From positions 1 to 27,849 of the forward strand of contig JAISNB010000063.1 in the NCBI GenBank assembly GCA_031276435.1: a stretch of 27,849 bases of DNA. Reading direction: 5' to 3'. The position numbers and the translations under genes were made by a program. Source of the stretch: Burkholderiaceae bacterium. Lineage in GTDB: Bacteria; Pseudomonadota; Gammaproteobacteria; Burkholderiales; Burkholderiaceae_C. Each line of letters opens with the position of its first letter. Within the stretch, counting starts at the first letter, position 1. The notes under the pieces were generated by a model. It saw nothing but the letters and a program-made list of their open reading frames with translations. It did no database searches and was not told the origin of the DNA. Shown here in pieces: positions 14,270-21,993 of this stretch.

Positions 14270-15604
14270 ATGGGCGCGGCGCTGGACGTGGTGGGCCAGC
14301 GCACGCAGCAGGTCGCCAGCGGTTACAGCGCAGCCGCCAGCAGCGCCACTGTCGCGGGCACCAGCATGCAACGCACACACCGCCGCATTGGCGAAGGTGT
14401 GGAATCGATCAGCAGCCAGTTGAAGGTGATCCAAGGCGCCTACATGGCCCTTGCGAGCACGCGCGGCCTGGTCAACATGGTGCAAGACATCGCCCAGACG
14501 GCCGAGCAATACGCCAACTTGCAGGCGCGCATCTCTCTGGTGGCTGGCGAGGGCGCGCAGCTTGAGGCGGCCATGCAGGGCGTCTACGACGTGGCCATGC
14601 GCACGCACAGCGCACTGGGCAGCACGGGCGATTTGTTCGCGCGCCTGGCAACGGCGGGCAAGGACGCGGGCCTGTCCACCCAAGAGGCCAGCGCGCAGGC
14701 GCTGGGGCTGGCTGAGACCATCAACCAGGCCATCCAGCTTTCGGGCGCGTCGGCCAGCGCCAGCGACGCGGCCATCACGCAGCTGATACAAGGCTTGCAG
14801 GGCGGCGCACTGCGCGGCGACGAATTCAATTCGGTCATGGAGCAAAGCCCGCGGCTGGCGCGCGCGCTGGCCGACGGCCTGGGCGTGACCACGGGCGAGC
14901 TGCGCAAACTGGCCGAAGCCGGGGCGCTGACCAGCCAGACCGTGATTGCCGCGCTGACCAGCCAGGCCGATACGGTGGCCGCCGAGTTCACCAAACTGCC
15001 TCCAACAATAGGCCGCAGCCTGCAAGACCTGGGCAACGCCTGGACGGTTTACGTGGCCGAGACCGACAAGGCCTGGGGCGCCAGCACCATGGCCGCACGC
15101 GCCATCGATTCATTGGCGCGCATTCTGCCCACGGTGGCCGACGCCTTGATGGACTTGGGCCAGGCCAGCATTGCTTTTGCGGGCCTGAAACTGGCGCAGC
15201 ATTTTTTGAGTCTGAGCCAGAACGCCAAAGCCGCTGCGGCGAGCGTGGCGGCAACCAATGCGCAACTGGCCGCCACGGGCAGCGCGGGCGCGGCCGCTGC
15301 GGTGGGCGTGGGGCGGCTGGCGAGCATTCTGGCAACGCTGCGCACCTTCACGCTGGTTGGCCTGATTGCGAACTTCAAGGACATCGCCACGTGGGTGGGC
15401 GAAGGCATTGCCAAGTTGCAAGGCTTCAAAGACCGAACCGAAGAAGCCGCGCGCGCCGAGAAATTGCACGCCGAGATACTGGCCGAAAACCGCAAACAGC
15501 GCCAGGCCATGCAGGCGGCCCTGGAAGCGGCCATCAATGCGCAGTTTGAGCTGAGCGCCGCCGCCAATGGGGCGATTGCCAGCTTCCAGCAACTCTTGAG
15601 GTAG
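14270..15604 (+). CDS. Phage tail tape-measure protein, 5'- and probably 3'-truncated
   Basis: The open frame is 444 codons. ATG 14270 is the first start codon in frame, but coding similarity extends upstream to about 14186 (EARAGNLATRTRDAHGRFVA), and no start exists there because the true 5' end was removed. The tape-measure N-terminal domain is clear at about residues 60-260: LVNMVQDIAQTAEQYANLQA, AMRTHSALGSTGDLFARLAT, GLAETINQAIQLSGASASA, ALRGDEFNSVMEQSPRLARA, LGVTTGELRKLAEAGALTSQ. A hydrophobic stretch (residues 355-372) and an Ala/Gln/Glu-rich coiled coil follow, then the frame stops in a dispersed repeat. Full tape-measure proteins are usually much longer. No other phage gene is near, so this is a stranded fragment. 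No ribosome site is seen at 14270. Confidence 0.8.
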   Translation: MGAALDVVGQRTQQVASGYSAAASSATVAGTSMQRTHRRIGEGVESISSQLKVIQGAYMALASTRGLVNMVQDIAQTAEQYANLQARISLVAGEGAQLEAAMQGVYDVAMRTHSALGSTGDLFARLATAGKDAGLSTQEASAQALGLAETINQAIQLSGASASASDAAITQLIQGLQGGALRGDEFNSVMEQSPRLARALADGLGVTTGELRKLAEAGALTSQTVIAALTSQADTVAAEFTKLPPTIGRSLQDLGNAWTVYVAETDKAWGASTMAARAIDSLARILPTVADALMDLGQASIAFAGLKLAQHFLSLSQNAKAAAASVAATNAQLAATGSAGAAAAVGVGRLASILATLRTFTLVGLIANFKDIATWVGEGIAKLQGFKDRTEEAARAEKLHAEILAENRKQRQAMQAALEAAINAQFELSAAANGAIASFQQLLR

Positions 15605-15632
15605 AGAGTGCCCAAGCAGGGGCGAGAGAGGG

Positions 15633-16700
15633 TCAGGGTGAGGAGGTATTCCCCCCGCAAACATTTTTCTTGAAACGGCTGCGCAGTGCGGGCAGGGTCA
15701 ACAGCGCCAGCAGTACCGCCAACACACCCAGCGCATTTTGCTCCAGTGTGGGCACGGGTACAAACAATGCATTGAGAGTTCTTGCGCGGATGATGCGTAC
15801 TTCCTGAATGCCAGGATTGCCGACCGCACCAGCACCGAAGCCCAATTTGAAAAATGCAGGCACATCGTTGGTGCCACTGGGATCGCCATTGAGGGTTTGG
15901 GTCAGTTCAAGCGCATAGATTATTTTGACGGAATTCGCCGCTGTATTGGTGCCTGTGGGATCAATTTCCACCGTCACCTTTGGATAAGGTTCGGCAGACG
16001 TAATGGGGGAAATGGTAATGCGTACGGTTTGCTTGTCTGATCGGTTAGGATCGAGAGTTCTGATTGCTCCCCCAGGTACCTTGCTGCTGACAGGAACCAC
16101 GTCCAACATGGGAAAACCAAGGCTATCCCTGCCCCGCACAACCACGCTGTTCGCGCCGCCTAGCGTTGCTCCCATGCAAGCAAGATAAGGAGAAGTGTCG
16201 CAAATATCACCACTGGAGCCAGAAAAATTGCCATACGAATCTAGCCCAATGCCCACATAACTACCATTATTATTGGCTGCACCCCCCTTATATCCCAAAT
16301 TTTGAGCAGGATGGCCATCAATCAGATTGCTCGGGGTGAGGCATCGATCAGAAAAAACGAAAGCCCATCGGCGCTGTAACCATATGGGCCTGTGCCGTAA
16401 CTGACGTAATCAAAGATAATTTCAAACCCTCCGCTGATGAAAAATGCATATCGTAAATTGCCCGTCCAACCTGGGATGTCGGTTATTACCAGTGAGCTGT
16501 AGCCAGCCACTGCCGGGGCTATCAACGCCGGTGGCGGCAGTCAATTCGGGCACCCAAGAAGGGTTGGAGGCAGCACGCCCCTGGATCCACCATCTGGGCG
16601 GCAGCGTGGAATTGAAAAAAGCGTTGTCAATGGAAATGGCGGCGTACGCGGAGGACTGGACTGTGCCCCAGGCCGCGCAGGCCATGGCCGCTGTAAGCAA
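15633..16700 (-). pseudogene. Frameshifted secreted L-type lectin-like protein with IPTL-CTERM-like tail
   Basis: This is a broken paralogue of the gene at 26766. Three frames are needed. The first (from about 16700) has a signal-peptide core ARALLTAAMACAAWG, then SSAYAAISI and GSGWLQLT. The second (around 16490-16350) has DIPGWTGNLRYAFFISGGFE and ADGLSFFLID. The third (to 15633) has the lectin motif YVGIGLDSYGNFSG, VRITISP, VTVEIDPTGT and the tail VPVPTLEQNALGVLAVLLAL followed by RSRFKK. The shifts lie near 16480-16495 and 16335-16355, and a further one-base loss in a T run near 16755-16760 separates the signal peptide from its upstream sequence, where TAA (16764-16766) blocks the frame. The C-terminus runs ten residues into a dispersed repeat. 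No good start codon is visible; TTG 16700 is nominal. Confidence 0.75.
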
Positions 16701-16776
16701 AGCGCGGGCCAGTCTACTGAAAGATTTTGTATATTGGCTATCAGAAGACTTCTTGAAAAATTGTTACAAATTTTTT

Positions 16777-16843
16777 GATTGCTGATTGCTGATTGCTGAT
16801 TGCTGATTGCTGATTGCTGATTGCTGATTGCTGATTGCTGATT
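16777..16843 (-). repeat. Heptanucleotide tandem repeat (GATTGCT) x 9.6
   Basis: On the plus strand, GATTGCT is repeated perfectly nine times plus GATT, 67 bases in all. It lies upstream of the minus-strand lectin pseudogene and downstream of a start-like ATG at 16911. One unit change shifts the reading frame, since 7 is not a multiple of 3. Translated on the minus strand it gives a repeating SNQQSAI. Confidence 0.95.
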
Positions 16844-16846
16844 ATA
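16841..16846 (-). promoter_or_regulatory. Perfect -10 box adjoining the heptanucleotide repeat
   Basis: The minus strand reads TATAAT exactly where the repeat begins. Only a weak -35-like sequence is found about 17 bases upstream. If used, transcription would start inside the repeat. Confidence 0.35.
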
Positions 16847-16900
16847 CCAGCGTTTGAAGAATAAAGTCCAGAAGTTCCGGAATTTATTTCTGATGTGTTG

Positions 16901-17203
16901 CTATTTTTCATAGGAACTGACTCCTGTCAAATAAGTGCTATCAAAGTGAAAAACCTGCTTGCCGCCTTTTTGGCGTTGCGCAAATGCCTTGCCGGAGAGC
17001 AAGGCTGACTGTGCAACACTGCCAGAGCCACCCGGACAGGACGCTTGCCCGTCGCCGGATTGGAACAAGATCGCAAACAGGTTCTCCGTGGATGCGCCTT
17101 CGGCCCCTTGCCGCTTCCTCATGCGGCCCTGTACGCTGCGTTGAGCCGCCGCGCGGCAATAAAGGGGAACAACAACGGCGCAGGACCAAGACACGCATGC
17201 CAT
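16901..17203 (-). CDS. Unrecognised ORF upstream of the lectin pseudogene
   Basis: A 100-codon frame from ATG 17203 ends at TAG 16901. The second half (GAEGASTENLFAILFQSGDG, then SVAQSALLSGKAFAQRQKGG, then FHFDSTYLTGVSSYEK) looks more protein-like than its surroundings, while the first half is Cys/Arg-rich. No ribosome site is seen. An ATG at 16911 with AGGAG (minus strand, 16921-16925) overlaps its end in another frame and reads MKNSNTSEINSGTSGLYSSN into the heptanucleotide repeat. It could be a gene fragment or chance. Confidence 0.2.
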   Translation of the reverse strand: MACVSWSCAVVVPLYCRAAAQRSVQGRMRKRQGAEGASTENLFAILFQSGDGQASCPGGSGSVAQSALLSGKAFAQRQKGGKQVFHFDSTYLTGVSSYEK

Positions 17204-17384
17204 GCTAACAGTATTCCCGCGTTTTGCAACAGGCGGAGAGGCGCGAAAGCGAAAAAACACGGAAAGTAGTTCCGCTTTTTGATGGGTGTGTGTTGTTTTT
17301 TGCCAACCCTCTTTCGCTCCTCCGGGGCACTTCTGTCCCTCAAGGGAGAGAGGAGGCAAGCGCGCAACGCATTCATGTTCTTTA

Positions 17385-17606
17385 CCCTCGCCCCTTGGGC
17401 AGAAGGTGGCGCGAAACGCCGGGTGAGGGGCTTTGCCATGCAAAGCGCAGTGTGCTTGAGTCAGCGTTGCACTCACCCTCTCTCGCCCCTGCCGGGGCAC
17501 TCTCTCCCTTAGAGGGAGAGAGAAAGGCTGGCGGCAGCGCGGGCGGTAGAGGCGCGCACAAATGGAAGTCGATGGATTGCCGCGTCGCTTTGCTCCTCGC
17601 AATGAC
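17385..17606. repeat. Dispersed GC-rich intergenic repeats
   Basis: This stretch holds GGTGGCGCGAA-CGCCGGGTGAGGGG (also at about 26170-26192), a CTCTCCCTTAGAGGGAGAG palindrome near 17504-17522, and the widespread imperfect palindrome GATTGCCGCGTCGCTTTGCT-CCTCGCAATGAC (17575-17606). No gene is supported between 17204 and 17671. Confidence 0.65.
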
Positions 17607-17671
17607 GAAGAGGTGGACGGTGGTTGCATCGACCATGGCGGGGGCGCAAAGGCAGGCACAATAGCCCCACC

Positions 17672-18295
17672 ATGCACGACGATGCGCTGACGCACGAGAT
17701 TGCCGCCACCGCCGCCCGGCTGGTGGTGCAAGAGGGGCTGGACTATGGCTCGGCCAAGCGGCGCGCGCTCAGGCAGCTTGGCGCGCCGCCGCGCGCGGCC
17801 TTGCCCGGTAACGATCAGGTCGAGGCCGAGGTGCGCGACTACATCGCGCTGTTTCTTGCCGATACGCAACCGGCTGAACTGGCGGCGTTGCGTCGTCTGG
17901 CCCTGCAATGGATGGAGCGGCTGGCGGCGTTCAGGCCGCATCTGGGGGGCGCGGTCTGGCATGGCACGGCCACGCGATTGAGCGATATTTATCTGCAATT
18001 GTTTTGCGATGACGCAAAATCGGCGGAGATTGCCTTGATTGACCAGCGGGTGCGCTTTCAGCCGCGCAGCGTGACGGGGTTTCAGGGGCGGAGCGTGGAT
18101 GCGCTGAGTTTTTCCTGCCCCTGCCCGGGGTTGGGCGAGTGCGTTGGCATTCATCTGATGGTGCACGATCTGGACGATTTGCGCGGCGCGCTCAAGCCCG
18201 ATGCCCAGGGGCGTGCGCCCCGGGGCGACGCGCGGGCGGTGCGGGCGCTGCTGCTCCAGTCAGGGGAAGGCGGCGGGTTGGGCGAGGCGGCATGA
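17672..18295 (+). CDS. Conserved betaproteobacterial hypothetical protein
   Basis: The protein is 207 aa. ATG 17672 gives MHDDALTHEIAATAARLVVQ, the conserved N-terminus; the frame upstream lies in repeat DNA. Key blocks are EGLDYGSAKRRALRQLG, DTQPAELAALRRLALQWMER, HLGGAVWHGTATRLSDIYLQ, LFCDDAKSAEIALIDQRVRF and GIHLMVHDLDDLRGALKPD. The WHGTATRxSDIxLxLFxDD segment recalls a nucleotidyltransferase fold, but I cannot confirm catalytic residues. In Burkholderiales this gene commonly precedes a TlpA-like gene, and here the two overlap by 4 bases (ATGA), indicating one operon. Some annotations carry misleading ligase names. Function is unknown. Confidence 0.85.
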   Translation: MHDDALTHEIAATAARLVVQEGLDYGSAKRRALRQLGAPPRAALPGNDQVEAEVRDYIALFLADTQPAELAALRRLALQWMERLAAFRPHLGGAVWHGTATRLSDIYLQLFCDDAKSAEIALIDQRVRFQPRSVTGFQGRSVDALSFSCPCPGLGECVGIHLMVHDLDDLRGALKPDAQGRAPRGDARAVRALLLQSGEGGGLGEAA

Positions 18296-18894
18296 GATCC
18301 GGCAACAAGCGGCAACTGCCAGCCACTGGCGCGCCGCAAACCCCGCGGCGGCGCGGGCTGCTGCTGGGCGGCGCGGTGGCGGCGCTTGGTTTGCCTTTTG
18401 GGCTGTGGATGGCGGGCAAGGCGTGGACGGCGCACGGCGGCGGCGCGGCGGACGCTTTGGCGGATGCCGTGGACGCGCTGTGGCAGGCGCGCTTTTCCAC
18501 GCCCGACGGGCAGGCGATGCTGGCGCTCAAGTCGCTCAAGGGCAGTCCGGCGCTGATCAATTTCTGGGCCACCTGGTGCGCGCCGTGTGTGGATGAACTT
18601 CCGCTATTGGACGGCTTTTTCGCCAAAAACAAGGCCAACGGCTTGCAAGTTGCCGGATTGGCGATGGATCGACCCGATGCGGTCGCTCGCTTCCTGGCGC
18701 GCGCGCCGGTGGCTTATCCGGTGGGCATTGTTCCGGCAGCGCAGGGGCTGGCGCTGATGAAGCGCCTGGGCAATCCGGCGGGTGGCCTGCCGTTTACGCT
18801 CGCGCTGGATGGCCAAGGCGTGCTGCGCAAGCGCAAACTGGGGGCCATTCAGGCCGCCGACCTTCCGACTTGGCGGCAGGCGCTGCGGTTTTGA
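18292..18894 (+). CDS. TlpA-like thioredoxin-fold protein, membrane-anchored
   Basis: The protein is 200 aa. ATG 18292 overlaps the upstream stop. The N-terminus has TPRRRGLLLGGAVAALGLPF, an Arg-rich segment followed by a hydrophobic helix (about residues 18-42) that could be a signal anchor or a Tat-like signal. The thioredoxin domain follows: SPALINFWATWCAPCVDELP holds the redox motif WCAPC (residues 95-99), then LQVAGLAMDRPDAVARFLAR and NPAGGLPFTLALDGQGVL with the cis-Pro. TlpA/ResA proteins reduce disulfides on the outer face of the inner membrane, often for cytochrome c maturation. The substrate is unknown. The redox cysteines are intact. It precedes accB by 186 bases, a gap that probably carries the accB promoter. 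Confidence 0.9.
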   Translation: MRSGNKRQLPATGAPQTPRRRGLLLGGAVAALGLPFGLWMAGKAWTAHGGGAADALADAVDALWQARFSTPDGQAMLALKSLKGSPALINFWATWCAPCVDELPLLDGFFAKNKANGLQVAGLAMDRPDAVARFLARAPVAYPVGIVPAAQGLALMKRLGNPAGGLPFTLALDGQGVLRKRKLGAIQAADLPTWRQALRF

Positions 18895-19080
18895 GAACTT
18901 GTGTGTTACTTTTCTGTTCCAACCCCAGGGCGCAGGCCGCTTGGGTTGTGCGCCTTGGTGGCGGCGCGCCTTGGGCCACGCACGCGAAGGTTGGGTGCAA
19001 AAGCCCAAAATTAAAACGAGTTGGCCGAGGTTTTGCTCAATTTGAGTAGAATTTGTGAATTCCCTACATGAGGTGCCTGA

Positions 19081-19545
19081 ATGGATCTGCGCAAACTGAA
19101 AACCCTGATCGACTTGGTTTCCGAGTCCAACGTGTCCGAGCTGGAGATTACCGAGGCCGAAGGCAAGGTGCGCATCGTCAAGGGCGGCAGCGGTGGCGGC
19201 GGCATGGTTCAGCCAGTGTACATGCAGCAGGCCGCGCCCCAGGCCATGGTTGCCGCCCCGGCGGCGTCGCCAGCAGCGGCGGCGGCGCCGACTGAAGAGG
19301 CACCGGTCAAGGGCTTTGTGGTCAAGTCGCCCATGGTGGGGACTTTTTACCGCGCGTCCAGTCCGGGCGCCGCGCCTTTTGTGGAGATTGGCTCGCAGGT
19401 CAAGCAGGGCGATACGCTGTGCATTGTGGAGGCGATGAAAATTCTCAACGAGATCGATACCGAGCAGGCGGGCGCCATCACCCAGATCCTGGTTGAAAAC
19501 GGCCAGCCGGTCGAGTACGGGCAGCCGCTGTTTGTCATCGAGTGA
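19081..19545 (+). CDS. accB: Acetyl-CoA carboxylase biotin carboxyl carrier protein
   Basis: The protein is 154 aa, the usual BCCP length. ATG 19081 follows GAGGTGCC. The N-terminal domain is MDLRKLKTLIDLVSESNVSE, then LEITEAEGKVRIVKGG. A Gly/Ala/Pro linker spans about residues 40-78. The biotinyl domain starts at FVVKSPMVGTFYRASSPGA and carries EAMKILNEI with biotin-acceptor Lys120, ending VEYGQPLFVIE. AccB carries carboxybiotin from AccC to the AccAD transferase in malonyl-CoA synthesis, the first step of fatty acid synthesis. The gene is followed by accC after 93 bases. The upstream gap has a possible -10 (TAGAAT, 19047-19052) without a clear -35. Confidence 0.97.
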   Translation: MDLRKLKTLIDLVSESNVSELEITEAEGKVRIVKGGSGGGGMVQPVYMQQAAPQAMVAAPAASPAAAAAPTEEAPVKGFVVKSPMVGTFYRASSPGAAPFVEIGSQVKQGDTLCIVEAMKILNEIDTEQAGAITQILVENGQPVEYGQPLFVIE

Positions 19546-19638
19546 AATCGATGGATGCGCGCGCCGCTTCTTTCGCATGCATGCCCGCGCGGCAGCGGGC
19601 CGAGCCATTTTCCATGAGCGCCGAGGACGCGAGTCAAC

Positions 19639-20988
19639 ATGTTTAAGAAAATCCTGATTGCCAACCGCGGCGAGATTGCCTTGCGCGTGCAGCGCGCCTG
19701 CCGCGAGCTGGGCATCAAAGCGGTGATGGTGTATTCCGAGGCCGACCGCGAGGCCAAATACGTCAAGCTGGCCGACGAGGCCGTCTGCATTGGCCCCGCG
19801 TCGTCGGCCCAGAGCTATCTGAGCATGCCCGCCATCATTTCAGCCGCCGAGGTGACCGATGCCGAGGCCATCCACCCCGGCTACGGCTTCTTGAGCGAGA
19901 ACGCCGACTTTGCCGAGCGCGTGGAGAAAAGCGGTTTTGCCTTCATCGGGCCGACGCCGGAGTCCATCCGCCTCATGGGCGACAAGGTTTCGGCCAAGCA
20001 GACCATGATCAAGGCGGGTGTGCCCTGCGTGCCCGGCTCCGAGGGCGAGCTGCCTGATGACGCCGCGCAGCTCAAGCGCATGGCCAGAAGCATTGGCTAC
20101 CCGGTCATCATCAAGGCCGCCGGCGGCGGCGGCGGGCGCGGCATGCGCGTGGTGCGCACCGAGGCGGCGCTGCTGGCCGCCGTGCAGATGACCAAGGCCG
20201 AGGCCGAGGCCGCCTTTGGCAATCCGGCCGTGTACATGGAAAAATTCCTGCAAAAGCCGCGCCACATAGAAATCCAGATCATGGCCGACCGGCACCGCAA
20301 CGTGGTGTATCTGGGCGAGCGCGATTGCTCCATGCAGCGGCGCCACCAGAAGGTGATCGAGGAAGCGCCCGCCCCGGGCATCGCGCGCCGCCTGATCGAG
20401 CGCATTGGCGAGCGTTGCGTGGCCGCATGCAAGCGCATCGGCTACCGGGGCGCAGGCACTTTCGAGTTCTTGTACGAGGACGGCGAGTTCTATTTCATCG
20501 AGATGAACACCCGCGTGCAGGTGGAGCATCCGGTCACTGAATGGGTCACGGGCGTGGATGTGGTGCGCACGCAGATTCTGGTGGCCGCCGGCGAGAGGCT
20601 GCCCTTTACCCAGCGCCAGATCCAGATGCGCGGTCACGCCATCGAGTGCCGCATCAATGCCGAAGACCCTTTCAAATTCACGCCGTCGCCGGGCCGCATC
20701 ACCATGTGGCACACGCCGGGCGGGCCGGGCGTGCGGGTCGACTCGCACGTCTACACCAATTACTACGTGCCATCCAATTACGACTCCATGATCGGCAAGC
20801 TCATCGTTTATGGCGACACGCGCGAGCAAGCCATTGCGCGCATGCAAACCGCGCTGACCGAAACCGTGGTGGAAGGCATCAACAGCAACGTGGCCCTGCA
20901 CCGCGAGTTGATGGTGGACGCCAAATTCCGCGAAGGCGGTACCAACATCCACTACCTTGAAGGCTGGCTCAGTGAGCGCGGGCGCTGA
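19639..20988 (+). CDS. accC: Acetyl-CoA carboxylase, biotin carboxylase subunit
   Basis: The protein is 449 aa, the same length as the E. coli enzyme. ATG 19639 starts FKKILIANRGEIALRVQRAC. The ATP-grasp glycine loop is IIKAAGGGGGRGMRVV with Lys159, followed by YMEKFLQKPRHIEIQIMADR, LGERDCSMQRRHQKVIEEAP (metal and ATP contacts) and FIEMNTRVQVEHPVTEWVTG (catalytic Arg and Glu region). The C-terminal domain has ECRINAEDPFKFTPSPG. The enzyme carboxylates biotin on AccB using ATP and bicarbonate. All recognisable catalytic motifs are intact. It lies between accB and prmA, with short gaps on both sides, in the standard betaproteobacterial order. Confidence 0.98.
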   Translation: MFKKILIANRGEIALRVQRACRELGIKAVMVYSEADREAKYVKLADEAVCIGPASSAQSYLSMPAIISAAEVTDAEAIHPGYGFLSENADFAERVEKSGFAFIGPTPESIRLMGDKVSAKQTMIKAGVPCVPGSEGELPDDAAQLKRMARSIGYPVIIKAAGGGGGRGMRVVRTEAALLAAVQMTKAEAEAAFGNPAVYMEKFLQKPRHIEIQIMADRHRNVVYLGERDCSMQRRHQKVIEEAPAPGIARRLIERIGERCVAACKRIGYRGAGTFEFLYEDGEFYFIEMNTRVQVEHPVTEWVTGVDVVRTQILVAAGERLPFTQRQIQMRGHAIECRINAEDPFKFTPSPGRITMWHTPGGPGVRVDSHVYTNYYVPSNYDSMIGKLIVYGDTREQAIARMQTALTETVVEGINSNVALHRELMVDAKFREGGTNIHYLEGWLSERGR

Positions 20989-21039
20989 CCGCGCGCGCTC
21001 GTTTACAAGGTGCGGTGCGCAATTGGATACCATCTGGGC

Positions 21040-21993
21040 ATGTTCGAGTTGCGGCTAAGCTGCCCTGAAAACCGGGTAGACACCATCACCGAGGCGCTCC
21101 AGGCGCTGGACGCGCTGAGCGTGTCCACGCAAGACGCCGCCGCGGGCACCGTGGTCGAGCAGCCCCTGTTTGCCGAGCCTGGTCTGCCGCCGCCCGCCTA
21201 CGCCTGGGCGCGCTCAGAGTTGTGCGCCCTGTTTGCCGGGCAGCGCGCCGCGCAAGAAGCGGCTGTGCTGCTGGCCGCGCAAGACTTTTTTGCGGACTGC
21301 GCCATTGCGGGCATCACGCCCGTGCCCGAGGCCGACTGGGTGCGCCTGACGCAAGCGCAATTTGCGCCGGTGCAAATCACGCCAGCGTTCTGGATCGTGC
21401 CCACCTGGCACACGCCGCCCGCCGGGGCGCAAACCGTCATCCGGCTCGACCCCGGCCTGGCCTTTGGCACCGGCGCGCACCCCACCACCCACATGTGTCT
21501 GCGCTGGATGGCCGCGCGCGCCAGCGTGCAAGGCAAGCGCGTGCTCGACTACGGCTGCGGATCGGGCATTCTGGCCATTGGCGCCGCGCTGCATGGCGCC
21601 GCTGAAGTGGTGGCCGTGGACATCGACCCGGTAGCCGTGCAAGCCACGCGCGCCAACGCCGCCGCCAACGGCGTGGCGCTGACAGCCGGTTTGCCCGGCC
21701 TGGAAACCGGTTGCTTTGACGTGGTGCTGGCCAACATCCTGGCCGCGCCGCTGGCCGTACTGGCGCCGCTGCTCTCTGGCCGCGTGGCCCCGGGCGGCCA
21801 TCTGGCGCTGGCTGGCCTGCTGGCGCGGCAAGCCGCTGGGTTGCAGGCGCTCTACGCCCAAAACGGCATGGCGCTGCAAGTGGCTGACGAAATGGACGGC
21901 TGGAGCCTGCTGGCCGGAACCCGCGCAACAACGCTGCCCACGGCTGCCGCTGCCGCCGCCGCGCCAGCAACCACACCGGCGGCGCAACCATGA
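21040..21993 (+). CDS. prmA: Ribosomal protein L11 methyltransferase
   Basis: The protein is 317 aa. ATG 21040 was chosen because MFELRLSCPENRVDTITEAL is the canonical PrmA start; an in-frame GTG/ATG further upstream adds residues not seen in the family. After the substrate-binding N-domain (to about residue 110), the SAM domain carries LAFGTGAHPTTHMCLRWM (about 139-157), motif I VLDYGCGSGILAIGAALHG (from about residue 168), VAVDIDPVAVQATRANA, and DVVLANILAAPLAVL with Asn232. It trimethylates L11. The C-terminus has an unusual Ala/Pro/Thr tail of about 18 residues after LLAGTR. Its stop overlaps the next start (ATGA at 21990), implying coupled translation with the zinc-ribbon gene. Confidence 0.96.
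   Translation: MFELRLSCPENRVDTITEALQALDALSVSTQDAAAGTVVEQPLFAEPGLPPPAYAWARSELCALFAGQRAAQEAAVLLAAQDFFADCAIAGITPVPEADWVRLTQAQFAPVQITPAFWIVPTWHTPPAGAQTVIRLDPGLAFGTGAHPTTHMCLRWMAARASVQGKRVLDYGCGSGILAIGAALHGAAEVVAVDIDPVAVQATRANAAANGVALTAGLPGLETGCFDVVLANILAAPLAVLAPLLSGRVAPGGHLALAGLLARQAAGLQALYAQNGMALQVADEMDGWSLLAGTRATTLPTAAAAAAAPATTPAAQP

Noticed and set aside
14087..15025. Minus-strand frame (312 codons) opposite the tape-measure gene
   Set aside because: The plus strand carries the tape-measure domain; the minus frame is Arg/Ala/His-rich shadow.
16777..16843. CRISPR array
   Set aside because: The unit is 7 bp with no spacers; it is a simple tandem repeat.
16901..18166. Minus-strand frame of 421 codons across the repeats into the conserved hypothetical gene
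   Set aside because: It spans dispersed repeats and is antisense to a conserved gene. Only its last 100 codons were kept as a weak candidate.
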